56,610 nt of DNA from an uncultured Prevotella sp. GTDB lineage: Bacteria; Bacteroidota; Bacteroidia; Bacteroidales; Bacteroidaceae. Made by a program: the position numbers and the translations under genes. Below, piece after piece: positions 1-8,255 of this stretch (its first letter is position 1; each line of letters opens with the position of its first letter). The notes under the pieces were generated by a model. That model saw nothing but the letters and a program-made list of their open reading frames with translations. It searched no databases and was not told where the DNA came from. Where the stretch lies: positions 1 through 56,610 of the forward strand of contig CAMNPN010000057.1 in assembly GCA_946548085.1 (NCBI GenBank), given 5' to 3'.

Positions 1-250
1 TGGCGCGGACAACATGATCAACGGCATCAAGATCAATTTCAACCCTGAGAACACGAAGGGCGAGAAGCTGACCAGCCGCGCCTTCAAGGGCGACTGCCTG
101 TTCGAGTTCGGCTTCCTCGTGGAGAGCGAGAAGCGCACCGTCGGCGGCAAGGAGAAGCGTGTGCAGAAGAAGACGCCAATCAGCTACCTGCTCGCCCCCA
201 CCACTGACGGCACCACTGGCGGCAACGGCGGCGAGGGCGGCGAAGGCTAA
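1..250 (+). CDS. HU-like DNA-binding protein, 3' part (cut by window edge)
   Basis: Frame is open from the first complete codon at base 2, so the true start lies outside the window. The visible 83 residues contain the stretch INGIKINFNPENTKGEK and a Gly/Glu-rich tail, as in HU-related (IHF/HU-like) proteins of Bacteroidales that precede smalltalk genes. These proteins are thought to bind DNA non-specifically. The smalltalk micro-ORF lies 143 nt downstream, which supports the assignment. A decayed homologue of the same stretch lies at 32858-33004 on the other strand. The ATG at base 14 is internal to the family sequence and unlikely to be the start. Confidence 0.7.
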   Translation, partial: GADNMINGIKINFNPENTKGEKLTSRAFKGDCLFEFGFLVESEKRTVGGKEKRVQKKTPISYLLAPTTDGTTGGNGGEGGEG

Positions 251-271
251 GGAGAGATCTGTATTTTTTGT

Positions 272-328
272 CTAAGGAGAATAGGAGAAAAGGAGTTAAA
301 AAATCTCCTAAACTCCTAAACTCCTTAG
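272..328. repeat. AAGGAG/CTCCTT tandem hairpin
   Basis: Left arm repeats AGGAG with short A/T spacers; right arm repeats CTCCTAAA and CTCCTTAG, so the transcript can fold into one long hairpin. Related CTCCTATAAT and CCGTAGAAT units continue to about 392, just before the smalltalk start. The same arrangement is found in the remnant at 32.7-32.85 kb, so the hairpin belongs to the HU/smalltalk cassette. Confidence 0.65.
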
Positions 329-393
329 AATAAAAAATCCTTAGAAAAAAACTCCTATAATCCTATAATCCGTAGAATAAAAAACTCCGTAGA

Positions 394-504
394 ATGAAGA
401 AGCAGAAGATGATCGAGATAGCGGTGAAGGTGATAGTATCCGCGCTCACGGCCTTCCTGACGGCCATCAGCACCACCTCGTGCATGGGCTACGGCCCGCT
501 GTAG
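394..504 (+). CDS. Smalltalk family micro-protein
   Basis: A 36-residue ORF. It starts MKKQKMIEIAVKVIVSALTA, followed by a Thr/Ser-rich stretch and TSCMGYGPL. Small size, basic start, one hydrophobic helix and the terminal SCMG motif match the smalltalk proteins of Bacteroidales, which follow HU-like genes and often precede an N-acetylmuramoyl-L-alanine amidase. The SCMG cysteine resembles a lipobox, so it may be membrane-anchored. Function is unknown. No amidase follows here: a terminator comes next, then a convergent metallo-hydrolase, so this cassette appears truncated at its 3' end. Confidence 0.75.
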   Translation: MKKQKMIEIAVKVIVSALTAFLTAISTTSCMGYGPL

Positions 505-514
505 CATACAAATG

Positions 515-550
515 AATCCCCCGCTCGGATGAGTCGGGGGATTTCTCGTT
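515..550 (+). terminator. Rho-independent terminator after smalltalk gene
   Basis: AATCCCCC pairs with GGGGGATT, with an inner CTC/GAG pairing, followed by TTCTCGTT. It begins 11 nt past the smalltalk stop and probably serves both this unit and the convergent metallo-hydrolase gene. Confidence 0.7.
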
Positions 551-566
551 GTGTGAGCGGAGATCG

Positions 567-1316
567 TTATTTGTAGTCGCGGATGCGCACGTCGATGCCC
601 GAGCCTGCGAGCTGCATGGTGATCTTGTGGACGGGGGTGTCGTTGTAGTGATAGGGGAAGAGCACCTTGGGCTTGATGATCTTCGCGGCATTGACACACT
701 GCTCGACGGTCATGGTGTAAGGCTGGTTGCAGGGTAGGAAAGCGATGTCGATATCCTTCAGGTCGGCCATCTCGGGAATGTCCTCCGTGTCGCCGGCGAT
801 GTAGATGCGCAGGCCGTCGAGGGTGAGCACATAGCCGTTGTCGCGACCCTTGGGGTGATACTGCTCACGGCCAGGCGTGGTGTTGTAGGCAGGTACCGCC
901 TCGATGAGGATGTCGGCAGCATATTTGCGCTGTTCGCCGTTCTGCATGACGAGTCCGTTCTTGTAGTATCCGAAGACGGCCTGGTTGACGTAGATGCTTG
1001 TGGCGGGGGTGCGCAGCTGGGCGATGGCGGCACGGTCGAAGTGGTCTTTATGTTCGTGGGTGACGAGGATGATATTGGCCTTCGGGAACGAGGTGTAGTC
1101 GGTTTCGGGCTTGAGCCACATGCCTACGGGGTCTACTTCGATCTCAACGCCATTGTAGTTGATTTCGATACTGGCATGCTTGATGCAGGTGATGGTGACT
1201 TTCTTGCCGCTCTTGGTGGTGAACTCGTCGACCTTCTGTGCGGCAGAGGCGACAACTGTGGTGAGGGGGAAGAGGAGCGAGAACACCACGATTCTCAGGA
1301 ATGATTTCTTGTTCAT
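567..1316 (-). CDS. Secreted MBL-fold metallo-hydrolase
   Basis: 249 residues with a signal peptide (MNKKSFLRIVVFSLLFPLTT, cleavage likely after VASA). The metal-binding signature is THEHKDHFD (HxHxDH type). Later metal ligands are likely in IYIAGDTEDIPE and in FPYHYNDTPV near the C-terminus. It resembles the UlaG-like/UPF0173 branch of the metallo-beta-lactamase superfamily, whose members hydrolyse phosphoester or lactone substrates. The substrate cannot be read from sequence. It is a single gene on the minus strand, with no clear TAnnTTTG box in the 78 nt between it and the histidine kinase. Confidence 0.85.
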   Translation of the reverse strand: MNKKSFLRIVVFSLLFPLTTVVASAAQKVDEFTTKSGKKVTITCIKHASIEINYNGVEIEVDPVGMWLKPETDYTSFPKANIILVTHEHKDHFDRAAIAQLRTPATSIYVNQAVFGYYKNGLVMQNGEQRKYAADILIEAVPAYNTTPGREQYHPKGRDNGYVLTLDGLRIYIAGDTEDIPEMADLKDIDIAFLPCNQPYTMTVEQCVNAAKIIKPKVLFPYHYNDTPVHKITMQLAGSGIDVRIRDYK

Positions 1317-1394
1317 GATTGTGATTGGTTTTTTATCAAGTATTTGAAATTATAGAATTGTCGATTGTCAGTCTTCCATTTCCACTGTCAGCAT

Positions 1395-3152
1395 TCATTC
1401 TTCACTGGACTCAATGGGCAGCGTGACGACGAAGCGCGCGCCGGGGCTGTAGCTGGTGTCGAGGGTGACGATGCCGCCAAGCTGTTCGGCGAGCTTACGG
1501 CTCAGGGACAGTCCCAGGCCGATGCCTTGCTTGAAGGAGTCGAGCTTGACGAAGCGCTCGAAGATGTTCTCTGCCTGGTCTGCCGGTACGCCGCAGCCTG
1601 TGTCCTCGACGGCGAGGATGAGTGTCTGTGCGACGGCCTTGGCCTTGAGGGTGACGCTGCCCTGCTCTGTGTTCTTGAGGGCATTGTCGGTGAGGGCATT
1701 GATAATGCGGCGCAGCATGTTCTCGTTGGTCTTGAAGGTGAACTCGGGCTGGAGCTCGTTGTCGATTCTCATTGTAACTTGCGGAGGGGTGGCATCCCTG
1801 AAGTTGTGCACAACGGCCTCCAGCAAGTTGTTCACGTTGACGACGTCGTCTTTGGTCACCTCATTGGAGGTCTCGATGAGTGAGAGGCCGAGGATCTCGT
1901 CGATGAGGGATGTGATCTGCTGGGCACTCTTCTGCATCATCGAGGCCATGTGCTGTCGCTCCTCTATGCTGTCTGTGAGGTCGGGGTCGGCGATGACCTG
2001 TGAGAAGCCGCTGATGATGTTGAGCGGCGTGCGAACCTCGTGGCTGACGTTCTGGATGAAGTGCGTCTTCATCTTATCCGACTCCAGGGCGTGCTGGTAG
2101 GCGGCACTGAGCTGGCGCACGTGGCGACGGCGCAAGTAGAAGAAGCCTGTGAGCAGTACGATGATGGCAGCCAGGAGGGCGGTGATGACGGCGAGGCCTA
2201 TCAGCCGGTTGCGCGTGGCCTGGCGCTCGGCGTCGTAGACGAGCAGCTGGTCGCGGATGCCTTGCATGCTGTTGGAGAGCACCACGTTGTTGATGGAGTC
2301 GGTGGCCTGGAAGAACTTGCGCTGGGCATCGAAGGCATCCTTCCAGCGGCCTGCCCTCTGGTAGACTTCGGAGATGGCGTCGTAGCTGTCTTCGTTGAGT
2401 TCCTGCCGGGCCAGGGCCACGGCCTCGTCGGTCTTGCCTTGCGAGGCGAGGAAGTAGACCTCGAGGATGCGTCCGTGTACAGAGGTCTTGCCCTCCTGGA
2501 CGCCTGCCTTATAGCGCTTGTATCCCTCGAGGAAGGCGGGCATGTCGCCGTCGTTGAAGTAGGCGATGGTGCGGCGCGTGTCGATGTCGAAGACGCGCTC
2601 CGGGGCGTACTGCTCTGCTATCTCCTTGGCGCGCTCCAGCAGCTCGAGGGCCTCCTGCGGGTTGTCGCCCATCTCCACGTTGACGATGTTCATGTAGATG
2701 GGAGGCATGCTCTCGTAGTAGCCTTCCTGCTCCATGAGTTCAATGACTTTGTAGAAGTTCTCCTTGGCCGCGTCGCGGTTGCCACAGATGCGGTTGATGT
2801 GGCCCAGCATGTTGTAGGCCATGTACATCTCCTTGTCGAGCTTGCGCTCACGCAGTTCCTGTGAGAGCTGGCGGGCGAGCTTGTAAGCTTCGTAGATCTT
2901 CTGACGATTCATGAGGAACACGATCTCGTTGCACCGCTGGGTGTAGTAGGCGTGGAGGTCGTCCTTGTCGAGCAGATAGTGCTGGAGGGCCTTGACGGCG
3001 GTGAAGAACTTCACGCTGTCGCCTTCGTTGAAGGCGCGGTTCATGGCGTCTCGCAGCTCCTGGTATTCAGGATCAGCTTTATAGTCTTGGGCATACGCAG
3101 GAAGGTGCAGATAAACCATCAGCGTCAGGGTCAATAGCAGATATCTTGTCAT
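1395..3152 (-). CDS. TPR-containing membrane sensor histidine kinase
   Basis: 585 residues. Signal-like start (MTRYLLLTLTLMVYLHLPAYAQ), then a periplasmic region of degenerate TPR helices (about 25-315), one membrane helix (LIGLAVITALLAAIIVLLTG), a HisKA domain with phospho-acceptor H371 in NVSHEVRTPLN, and an HATPase domain with N box (NALTDNALKN), DTGCGVP and GIGLGLSLS. No receiver or DNA-binding domain, so it needs a separate response regulator; none is adjacent. The frame allows a start at 3179, but that lies at the predicted transcription start below the -7 box at 3184-3191, so the ATG at 3152 is preferred. The last codons (ESSEE) lie in CATTCATTCTTCA repeat-like DNA. Confidence 0.88.
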   Translation of the reverse strand: MTRYLLLTLTLMVYLHLPAYAQDYKADPEYQELRDAMNRAFNEGDSVKFFTAVKALQHYLLDKDDLHAYYTQRCNEIVFLMNRQKIYEAYKLARQLSQELRERKLDKEMYMAYNMLGHINRICGNRDAAKENFYKVIELMEQEGYYESMPPIYMNIVNVEMGDNPQEALELLERAKEIAEQYAPERVFDIDTRRTIAYFNDGDMPAFLEGYKRYKAGVQEGKTSVHGRILEVYFLASQGKTDEAVALARQELNEDSYDAISEVYQRAGRWKDAFDAQRKFFQATDSINNVVLSNSMQGIRDQLLVYDAERQATRNRLIGLAVITALLAAIIVLLTGFFYLRRRHVRQLSAAYQHALESDKMKTHFIQNVSHEVRTPLNIISGFSQVIADPDLTDSIEERQHMASMMQKSAQQITSLIDEILGLSLIETSNEVTKDDVVNVNNLLEAVVHNFRDATPPQVTMRIDNELQPEFTFKTNENMLRRIINALTDNALKNTEQGSVTLKAKAVAQTLILAVEDTGCGVPADQAENIFERFVKLDSFKQGIGLGLSLSRKLAEQLGGIVTLDTSYSPGARFVVTLPIESSEE

Positions 3153-3183
3153 GATTGATATATATTCAGTTGTCTTCAATCTG

Positions 3184-3191
3184 CAAAGATA
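3184..3191 (-). promoter_or_regulatory. -7 box for histidine kinase
   Basis: TATCTTTG on the minus strand followed by CAG. Transcription would start near 3178, placing the ATG at 3152 downstream and excluding the upstream in-frame start. Confidence 0.7.
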
Positions 3192-3253
3192 CGAAAAGAA
3201 TCCGAAATCTCAAATTTTTTAGGAGAAAAATAGCGTTTATTATAAAATATGTG

Positions 3254-3261
3254 TAACTTTG
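3254..3261 (+). promoter_or_regulatory. -7 box for trmO
   Basis: TAACTTTG ends only 4 nt before the trmO ATG, so the transcript should be leaderless or nearly so. Confidence 0.65.
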
Positions 3262-3265
3262 CCGC

Positions 3266-4012
3266 ATGGATATACAACCGATAGCATATTTTGAGTCGCC
3301 GCTGAAGTCGAAGTTCGGTGTGCCGCGCCAGAGTGGTTTGGTGGCGGAGCTGACGGGGCGGATCGTGTTTGAGAAGGCATTCCGTCAGATGGAGGCCGTC
3401 AGAGGACTTGACGGCTTCGATTATCTGTGGCTGATCTGGGAGTTCTCAGGCAATCATAAAGTTCAGGGCTTAAAGCCCAATGCTCAGAGTCTCACCGTGC
3501 GCCCTCCGCGGCTTGGCGGCAACAAGCGGATGGGGGTCTTCGCCACGCGGTCACCCTTCCGTCCGAATCCTTTAGGACTGTCGTGCGTCAGAATAGACAG
3601 GGTGGAGGAGGACCGGCTGCTGGGGCCCGTGATTTACGTGCGAGGGGCAGACCTCATGGACGGCACGCCCATCTACGACATCAAGCCCTACGTGGCCTAT
3701 GCCGATGCCCATGCGGAGGCGAGAAGCGGCTTTGTCGACGAGCAGCGCTGGGAGCCGTTGCACGTGGAGATCCCTGACCGTCTGGCGGTGAGAATCCCGC
3801 CCCGGCATCGTGAGGCCCTGAAGGCGACGCTGGCTCAGGATCCGAGGCCTGCCTTCCACGACGATCCGGAGCGCACCTACGGCATGCCCTTTCTGGACAT
3901 GGACGTGCGCTTCCGCGTGAAAGACGGGGTGCTAACGGTGGTGGAGTGTGCGGGCGCGCCAAAGGTAGTCGCGCGTCTCACGGACGATGATGCCATTGAG
4001 GAACAGCAGTGA
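3266..4012 (+). CDS. trmO: tRNA (N6-threonylcarbamoyladenosine37-N6)-methyltransferase
   Basis: 248 residues of the TrmO/TsaA (YaeB) family, which methylates t6A37 in tRNAs reading ACY using S-adenosylmethionine. Visible signatures: PIAYFESPLKSKFGVPRQSG at the N-terminus, DYLWLIWEFS, VRPPRLGGNKRMGVFATRSP and FRPNPLGLSCV, which form the SAM pocket. A C-terminal domain follows (FHDDPERTYGMPF). The start fits the family's N-terminus although it is almost at the predicted transcription start. Its last 81 nt overlap antisense with the end of the convergent symporter gene. Confidence 0.92.
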   Translation: MDIQPIAYFESPLKSKFGVPRQSGLVAELTGRIVFEKAFRQMEAVRGLDGFDYLWLIWEFSGNHKVQGLKPNAQSLTVRPPRLGGNKRMGVFATRSPFRPNPLGLSCVRIDRVEEDRLLGPVIYVRGADLMDGTPIYDIKPYVAYADAHAEARSGFVDEQRWEPLHVEIPDRLAVRIPPRHREALKATLAQDPRPAFHDDPERTYGMPFLDMDVRFRVKDGVLTVVECAGAPKVVARLTDDDAIEEQQ

Positions 4013-5272
4013 CAGCAGATTGGGGACAGCCATCAGCGCGTTCATGCAGTCGGCGAGGTTCCACACCAGGGAGAGGTTCATCACGGAACCAGCAAAGACG
4101 GCGATGATATAGCACACACGATAGGCCAGCACCCAGCGCTTCCCCTTCAGATATTCCATGGCCCGCTCGCCATAGTAGCACCATCCGAGGATGGTAGAGA
4201 AGGCGAAGGTGAGCAGGCCGAAGGTGAGCAGGGGTCGCCCGATGACGGGAATCTTCGTGAAGGCATCCTTCGTCAGGGTGGCTCCGTTGGAGAAATCAAT
4301 GTCGGGATAGGCCAGTACGCTGCTCACGATGACCAGTCCCGTGAGGGCACAGATGACGACCGTGTCCCAGAACGTGCCGCTGGAGGATACGAGCGCCTGG
4401 CGCACGGGGTTGCGCGTCTGTGCCGCTGCGGCCACGATGGGCGCGGAGCCCATGCCGCTCTCGTTGGAGAACAGGCCGCGGGCAATACCGAAACGGGCGG
4501 CCATCATCACCGTAGAACCTGCAAATCCGCCGCCAGCAGCCTCCGGACTGAAGGCGGATCTGACGATGAGGCAGGCGGCAGGCCATAGATAGGCCGCGTT
4601 GACACAGAGGATATAGATACACCCCACGACATAGCATGCAGCCATGAACGGTACCAGCGTCGAGCAGACACGGGCGATGCTCTTCACGCCGCCCAGGACG
4701 ACGGCCGCCGTCATCAGGCAGATGAAGATGCCCGACACCACGGGCGAGACGCCGTACGACTCCTTGACGACGGTGGCGATGGCGTTGGCCTGGACGGTGT
4801 TGCCTATGCCGAAGGCGGCGACAGCGGTGAAGAGGGCGAAGAGAATAGCCATCCACTTCCAGCCCAGTCCTTTCTCGAGGGCGTACATCGGACCGCCGAG
4901 CATCTTGCCGCTGGGGGTCTTCTGACGGTATTTGATGGCCAGCAGTCCCTCGGCGTATTTCGTGGAGATGCCGAAGACACCTGTGAGCCAGCACCACAGC
5001 ACGGCGCCAGGGCCTCCTAAGGCGATGGCTGTTGCCACGCCGATGATGTTGCCCGTGCCGATGGTGGCAGCGAGGGCCGTGGCCAGGGAGCCGAACTGCG
5101 ACACGTCGCCCTCGGAGTTGGGGTCGCCCTTCACCGAGAGGCGTATGGCCTTGAAGATAAAGCGCTGGGGGAAGTGCAGGCGGATGGTGAGAAACACGTG
5201 CGTACCCAATAGGAGGATAATCATGGGCCATCCCCAGAGGAAGTCGCTGACAGCAGAGAGTATGTCGCTCAT
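3932..5272 (-). CDS. Sodium:alanine symporter (AGCS family)
   Basis: 446 residues with about ten hydrophobic helices. The AGCS signature GTGNIIGVATAIALGGPGAV and the sequence STKYAEGLLAIKYR are present, as are the conserved GMGSAPIVAAAA and FAFSTILGWCYYGERA. The family imports alanine or glycine with Na+. It is the third gene of a minus-strand unit after two DUF4230 genes (gap 21 nt). Its 3' end overlaps trmO by 81 nt in convergent orientation; the tail RETRDYLWRARTLHHR lies entirely in the overlap. Confidence 0.92.
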   Translation of the reverse strand: MSDILSAVSDFLWGWPMIILLLGTHVFLTIRLHFPQRFIFKAIRLSVKGDPNSEGDVSQFGSLATALAATIGTGNIIGVATAIALGGPGAVLWCWLTGVFGISTKYAEGLLAIKYRQKTPSGKMLGGPMYALEKGLGWKWMAILFALFTAVAAFGIGNTVQANAIATVVKESYGVSPVVSGIFICLMTAAVVLGGVKSIARVCSTLVPFMAACYVVGCIYILCVNAAYLWPAACLIVRSAFSPEAAGGGFAGSTVMMAARFGIARGLFSNESGMGSAPIVAAAAQTRNPVRQALVSSSGTFWDTVVICALTGLVIVSSVLAYPDIDFSNGATLTKDAFTKIPVIGRPLLTFGLLTFAFSTILGWCYYGERAMEYLKGKRWVLAYRVCYIIAVFAGSVMNLSLVWNLADCMNALMAVPNLLSLLFLNGIIVRETRDYLWRARTLHHR

Positions 5273-5293
5273 GAGAGTCTGTATGCTTGGTAG

Positions 5294-5878
5294 TTAGTTC
5301 TTGAAGTTGATGTTCACTTTCCTGAAGCCCACGGCCCGCATGAGGCTGGTGATCTGCTCGCGGGCATTGTCCTCGGCGGCGGAGAGGTTCTCTGGGGTCA
5401 GCCCGTGACGGAGCATGCTCGCATGTGCCTGGCGGTAGAGGGCCTCACGGTCTTCGGGCTTCCATGAGCCGCTCTCGAAGAACGGCTTCGTGCGGGCCTC
5501 GTCGATGAAGTCGCGGTCGAGCAGCCCCACCTTGGGGAGCGTCAGGCTGACACTGTCGCCCTCAGCCGTGAGCCAGCCTGGCTCCAGCTGGTGCATGTTA
5601 ATGCCCAGGCGCAGCGTGCCGTAGTAGATGCGCGACAGCTCGTCGTCGCTGATGAACCCCTTGCGCACCGTGTCTGTCAGCTCCTCGAGGCTGACACTAA
5701 GAAACTCCCACTCGCCAATGTCCTTGATGCTCTGTATCTGTGTGGGCGTGGGGTCGATAACGGTGTCTGCCCCCAGCTGCAGATAGTCGTCCTTCGTGCA
5801 GTTGCGCAGCCAGAAGACGGCTATGATGGCCAGTGATACGCAGAGTAGTATGATGCCCAGTCTGAATGATTTTCCCAT
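5294..5878 (-). CDS. DUF4230-type membrane-anchored protein
   Basis: 194 residues: N-terminal signal anchor (LGIILLCVSLAIIAVFWL), then a soluble domain with LGINMHQLEPGWLTAEGDSV and LTLPKVGLLDRDFIDEART, resembling the upstream neighbour. Only 3 nt separate it from that gene, and 21 nt from the symporter downstream, so the three are probably co-transcribed. DUF4230 has no known function. The assignment rests on pattern similarity to the upstream gene and memory of the family. Confidence 0.7.
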   Translation of the reverse strand: MGKSFRLGIILLCVSLAIIAVFWLRNCTKDDYLQLGADTVIDPTPTQIQSIKDIGEWEFLSVSLEELTDTVRKGFISDDELSRIYYGTLRLGINMHQLEPGWLTAEGDSVSLTLPKVGLLDRDFIDEARTKPFFESGSWKPEDREALYRQAHASMLRHGLTPENLSAAEDNAREQITSLMRAVGFRKVNINFKN

Positions 5879-5881
5879 GAC

Positions 5882-6574
5882 TCAGTCCTCCATCCTTATT
5901 AGGTTCTGTATGTCGGCGGCATCGTAGTGCTTGCGGAAGGCGACGGTCACCTGGTGCTCCTCGTAGCCCATGGCGGTGAACATGGGCACGAGCACCTTCG
6001 CGGCATTGGCCTGGGCAGTCTCGAAGATGCCGAGGTCGGGGATGCTCTCGATGATGGCGTCGCGCCCCTGCTGCTCGTAGGCCGACATCTCGGCGTCGCT
6101 GAAGTTCGCACGCGCCAGGGCTACATATTGCTTGACATTCTTCTGGTCGATCTTCGAACTCGTCATCGTCACCTGCGGGTCGGGCAGGATGATGGTGATG
6201 TGGTCGCCCCGTCGCTCGATGTTGCGCTCGGAGAACTGGCTGAAGTCGATGTAGGCCTTCAGCTTCGCGTCGATGGGGATGGCGATCTTGCGGTCGCCCA
6301 AGGGCAGTTTGATGTTGAACTGGCGCTGCAGCAGCGATCCCTTCAGCCGCAGCACGTCGTCGTGGGTCACGATCTTGTGTACACGATACTCGGCCGTGTA
6401 GAGCCTTGAGCATTTCCGCACTTGCGAGATGAGCATCGGCAGCGTGTCGATACTTTGGTAGTCTGCCGCCTCGCCACGGCCGTCTGCCGCCTCCTGTACG
6501 ATGGTGCCCTTGCACATCAGGATGCCTATGACGACGATGACTGCTACGAGCAGGATGGTAAATATTCTTTTCAT
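5882..6574 (-). CDS. DUF4230 domain protein
   Basis: 230 residues with one N-terminal membrane helix (ILLVAVIVVIGILMC). The domain contains TAEYRVHKIVTHDD, a basic/hydrophobic sheet region (DRKIAIPIDAKLKAYIDFSQ) and ITIILPDPQVTMTSSKID, typical of DUF4230. It is first gene of the unit with the second DUF4230 protein and the alanine symporter, with a -7 box 30 nt upstream. A cell-envelope role is an inference only. Confidence 0.75.
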   Translation of the reverse strand: MKRIFTILLVAVIVVIGILMCKGTIVQEAADGRGEAADYQSIDTLPMLISQVRKCSRLYTAEYRVHKIVTHDDVLRLKGSLLQRQFNIKLPLGDRKIAIPIDAKLKAYIDFSQFSERNIERRGDHITIILPDPQVTMTSSKIDQKNVKQYVALARANFSDAEMSAYEQQGRDAIIESIPDLGIFETAQANAAKVLVPMFTAMGYEEHQVTVAFRKHYDAADIQNLIRMED

Positions 6575-6604
6575 GTAGAACGATCAGCTTTGAAAAACTT
6601 GGTG

Positions 6605-6612
6605 CAAAGTTA
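6605..6612 (-). promoter_or_regulatory. -7 box for DUF4230/symporter unit
   Basis: TAACTTTG on the minus strand followed by CACC, about 30 nt before the ATG at 6574. Confidence 0.65.
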
Positions 6613-6617
6613 CGCAT

Positions 6618-6807
6618 TTTAGGAAAGAAACGAGCATAATGTCCACATTATTATATTAAAAAAGGTGAAATGCCGTCACCCTTGTGGTGCACTTTCATTG
6701 GCTGTGTCCTGAACTTTACACCACCACTATTGCTCGCGATGCGGGGAAAAGTTGTAGAGCGGAAGCAAATTTTTCGCTTTTCACGCCTCACTTTTCACTT
6801 TTTTGAG
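6618..6807. other. Intergenic region between divergent units
   Basis: No ORF of note. It holds a GGTGAAATGCCGTCACC imperfect palindrome and, near 6776-6802, direct TTTTCAC repeats (short heptamer units as elsewhere in the window) just before the promoter of the lipoprotein gene. Confidence 0.4.
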
Positions 6808-6815
6808 TACCTTTG
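6808..6815 (+). promoter_or_regulatory. -7 box for lipoprotein gene
   Basis: TACCTTTG followed by CATGC, 27 nt before the ATG at 6843. The TTTTCAC repeats occupy the -33 region. Confidence 0.65.
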
Positions 6816-6842
6816 CATGCGATAAACAAGCAATAAGACATC

Positions 6843-7433
6843 ATGAAGAATCTTTTTCAGCAGAAACTGACGCGAAGCAGCGCGATGGCCGTGACGCTGT
6901 CGATAGTCCTTGGAACCACGATGCTCGCAGGCTGTAAGCAGAAGAAACAGTCGGAAGACATCATCGTCCGCAAGACGGAGGCTCCGAAGCCCCAGGCTCC
7001 CATCCGGATGCAGGAGTACAACCAGATAAAGGACATCCATTGGCTGGATCGTGAGTATCAGGTGAACATACGGCGTACGGCTGACGACAGTCTGCGCATG
7101 GTGAAAGACGAGACAGGTCAGAAATTCGTCGATAACCGCATCCGCCTGCAGGTAATCCGTCAAGACGGCTCGGTGTTCTTTAGCCAGTCGTTTACCAAGG
7201 CTACGTTCAGTGAATACCTCGACGACGACTATCGTCAGACGGGCATCCTGGAAGGGCTGGTCTTCGACCGTGTCGAAGGCAACTACCTTCTGTTCGCAGG
7301 CAGTGTGAGCCATCCGCAGACGGATGAGTATATCCCTCTGGTCATCAAGGTGAGCAACTTTGGCGACGTGGCTATCAGCCGCGACACGCAGATGGACACT
7401 AACGGCTCGGAAGAAGAGCAGAATAGTCTTTAA
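6843..7433 (+). CDS. Hypothetical lipoprotein (DUF4738-like)
   Basis: 196 residues with a lipoprotein signal peptide and lipobox LAGC (GTTMLAGCKQKKQ). The body has DIHWLDREYQVNIRRTADDS, MVKDETGQKFVDNRI, DDDYRQTGILEGLVFDRV and SHPQTDEYIPLVIKVSNFGD, a pattern I associate with DUF4738 of Bacteroidales, though not with certainty. Probably anchored to a membrane facing the periplasm; function unknown. Its 3' end overlaps the convergent HAD gene by 35 nt. Confidence 0.75.
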   Translation: MKNLFQQKLTRSSAMAVTLSIVLGTTMLAGCKQKKQSEDIIVRKTEAPKPQAPIRMQEYNQIKDIHWLDREYQVNIRRTADDSLRMVKDETGQKFVDNRIRLQVIRQDGSVFFSQSFTKATFSEYLDDDYRQTGILEGLVFDRVEGNYLLFAGSVSHPQTDEYIPLVIKVSNFGDVAISRDTQMDTNGSEEEQNSL

Positions 7434-8127
7434 GGAAGGCGGCGACAGAAGGGAACAGGAGGTCGGCGCCAGCGTCGAGGAGCGTCTGGTCGGGTAGCGG
7501 ACCCGTATTCACTGCAATGGTGAATATCCTGGCTGCCACGCCAGCGCGCACACCCAGCGGCGCATTCTCCATGACGAGCGCCTCGCAGGGCCGCAGATTG
7601 CCCGCCTTGCGCAGTCCCATGAGATACGGATCGGGTGCTGGCTTGCCTCGGCTTACGTCGTAGGCGGTGGTGATGTGCTGCTCGTCGACATAGGCTCCAA
7701 AGTCGCTGAGGATGCGGTGGATGAGGGGGCGCTGTCCGCTGCCCGTGACGACGCAGCACGTCAGGCCGTCTGAGGTGAGCCGTTCCATGAGTGCGTGCAT
7801 GCCTTCCATGACGGGCGGCTCTGGCAGCGAGTGGAATATCTGCGTCTTCACATCGTACATCCGCTGGGCCTCGGCCTCGTCGATCTCGCGGCCTTGCTGC
7901 TCAAGCACCATCTTCTTGATCGTGTCAACCCCTCTGGCACCCTCTGTGGCGTAGGCATCGGCGGCAGTCATGTGGATGCCGAACTGTGCCATCGACTCTT
8001 GCCAGGCGATGGCGTGGTTGGGCATGGAGTTGTAGAGCACGCCATCCATATCGAAGAGCACGGCCTTGGGGCATAAGGCCTCAAAGCCGTGTCTTTCCAG
8101 GTAGTTCTTGATGGAGATCTTGTACAT
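7399..8127 (-). CDS. HAD-family sugar-phosphate phosphatase/phosphomutase
   Basis: 242 residues. HAD motif I is FDMDGVLYNSMPNH (both catalytic Asp present), motif II VVTGSGQRPLI, the motif III Lys is in GKPAPDPYLMGLRKAG, and motif IV is VMENAPLGVRAGVAA. The helical cap after motif I and the GKPAPDPYL sequence place it near beta-phosphoglucomutase and related phosphatases. The substrate cannot be decided. It overlaps the convergent lipoprotein gene by 35 nt, and a GTTTAC repeat element begins 12 nt upstream of its start. Confidence 0.85.
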   Translation of the reverse strand: MYKISIKNYLERHGFEALCPKAVLFDMDGVLYNSMPNHAIAWQESMAQFGIHMTAADAYATEGARGVDTIKKMVLEQQGREIDEAEAQRMYDVKTQIFHSLPEPPVMEGMHALMERLTSDGLTCCVVTGSGQRPLIHRILSDFGAYVDEQHITTAYDVSRGKPAPDPYLMGLRKAGNLRPCEALVMENAPLGVRAGVAARIFTIAVNTGPLPDQTLLDAGADLLFPSVAAFLKDYSALLPSR

Positions 8128-8139
8128 ATTCTTTTTTTT

Positions 8140-8243
8140 GTTTACAGTTTACAGTTTACGGTTTACAGATGAACACCTTGCATGCCCTTGTGACCGCCTA
8201 TAGAAGTAATCATCTGTAAACTGTAAACTGTAAACCGTAAACT
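8140..8243. repeat. GTTTAC heptamer hairpin element 1
   Basis: Left arm (8140-8169) is made of GTTTACA/GTTTACG units ending GATGA; right arm (8211-8242) is the complementary TCATCTGTAAACTGTAAAC series. The core between them contains CCGCCTATAGA, the reverse complement of TCTATAGGCGG in element 2, so this copy is inverted. It begins 12 nt past the pgi stop (minus strand). Confidence 0.8.
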
Positions 8244-8255
8244 AAAATCATTCAA

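Noticed and set aside
14..250. HU-like ORF starting at the ATG at base 14
   Set aside because: The frame is open to the window edge, and the homologous remnant at 33 kb shows family sequence before this methionine, so it is internal.
4296..5231. 311-codon frame on the minus strand within the symporter gene
   Set aside because: Arg/His/Pro-rich shifted-frame translation of a GC-rich transporter gene; no family features.
5697..6617. 306-codon frame on the minus strand across the DUF4230 genes
   Set aside because: Overlaps both DUF4230 genes in another frame and has shadow composition.
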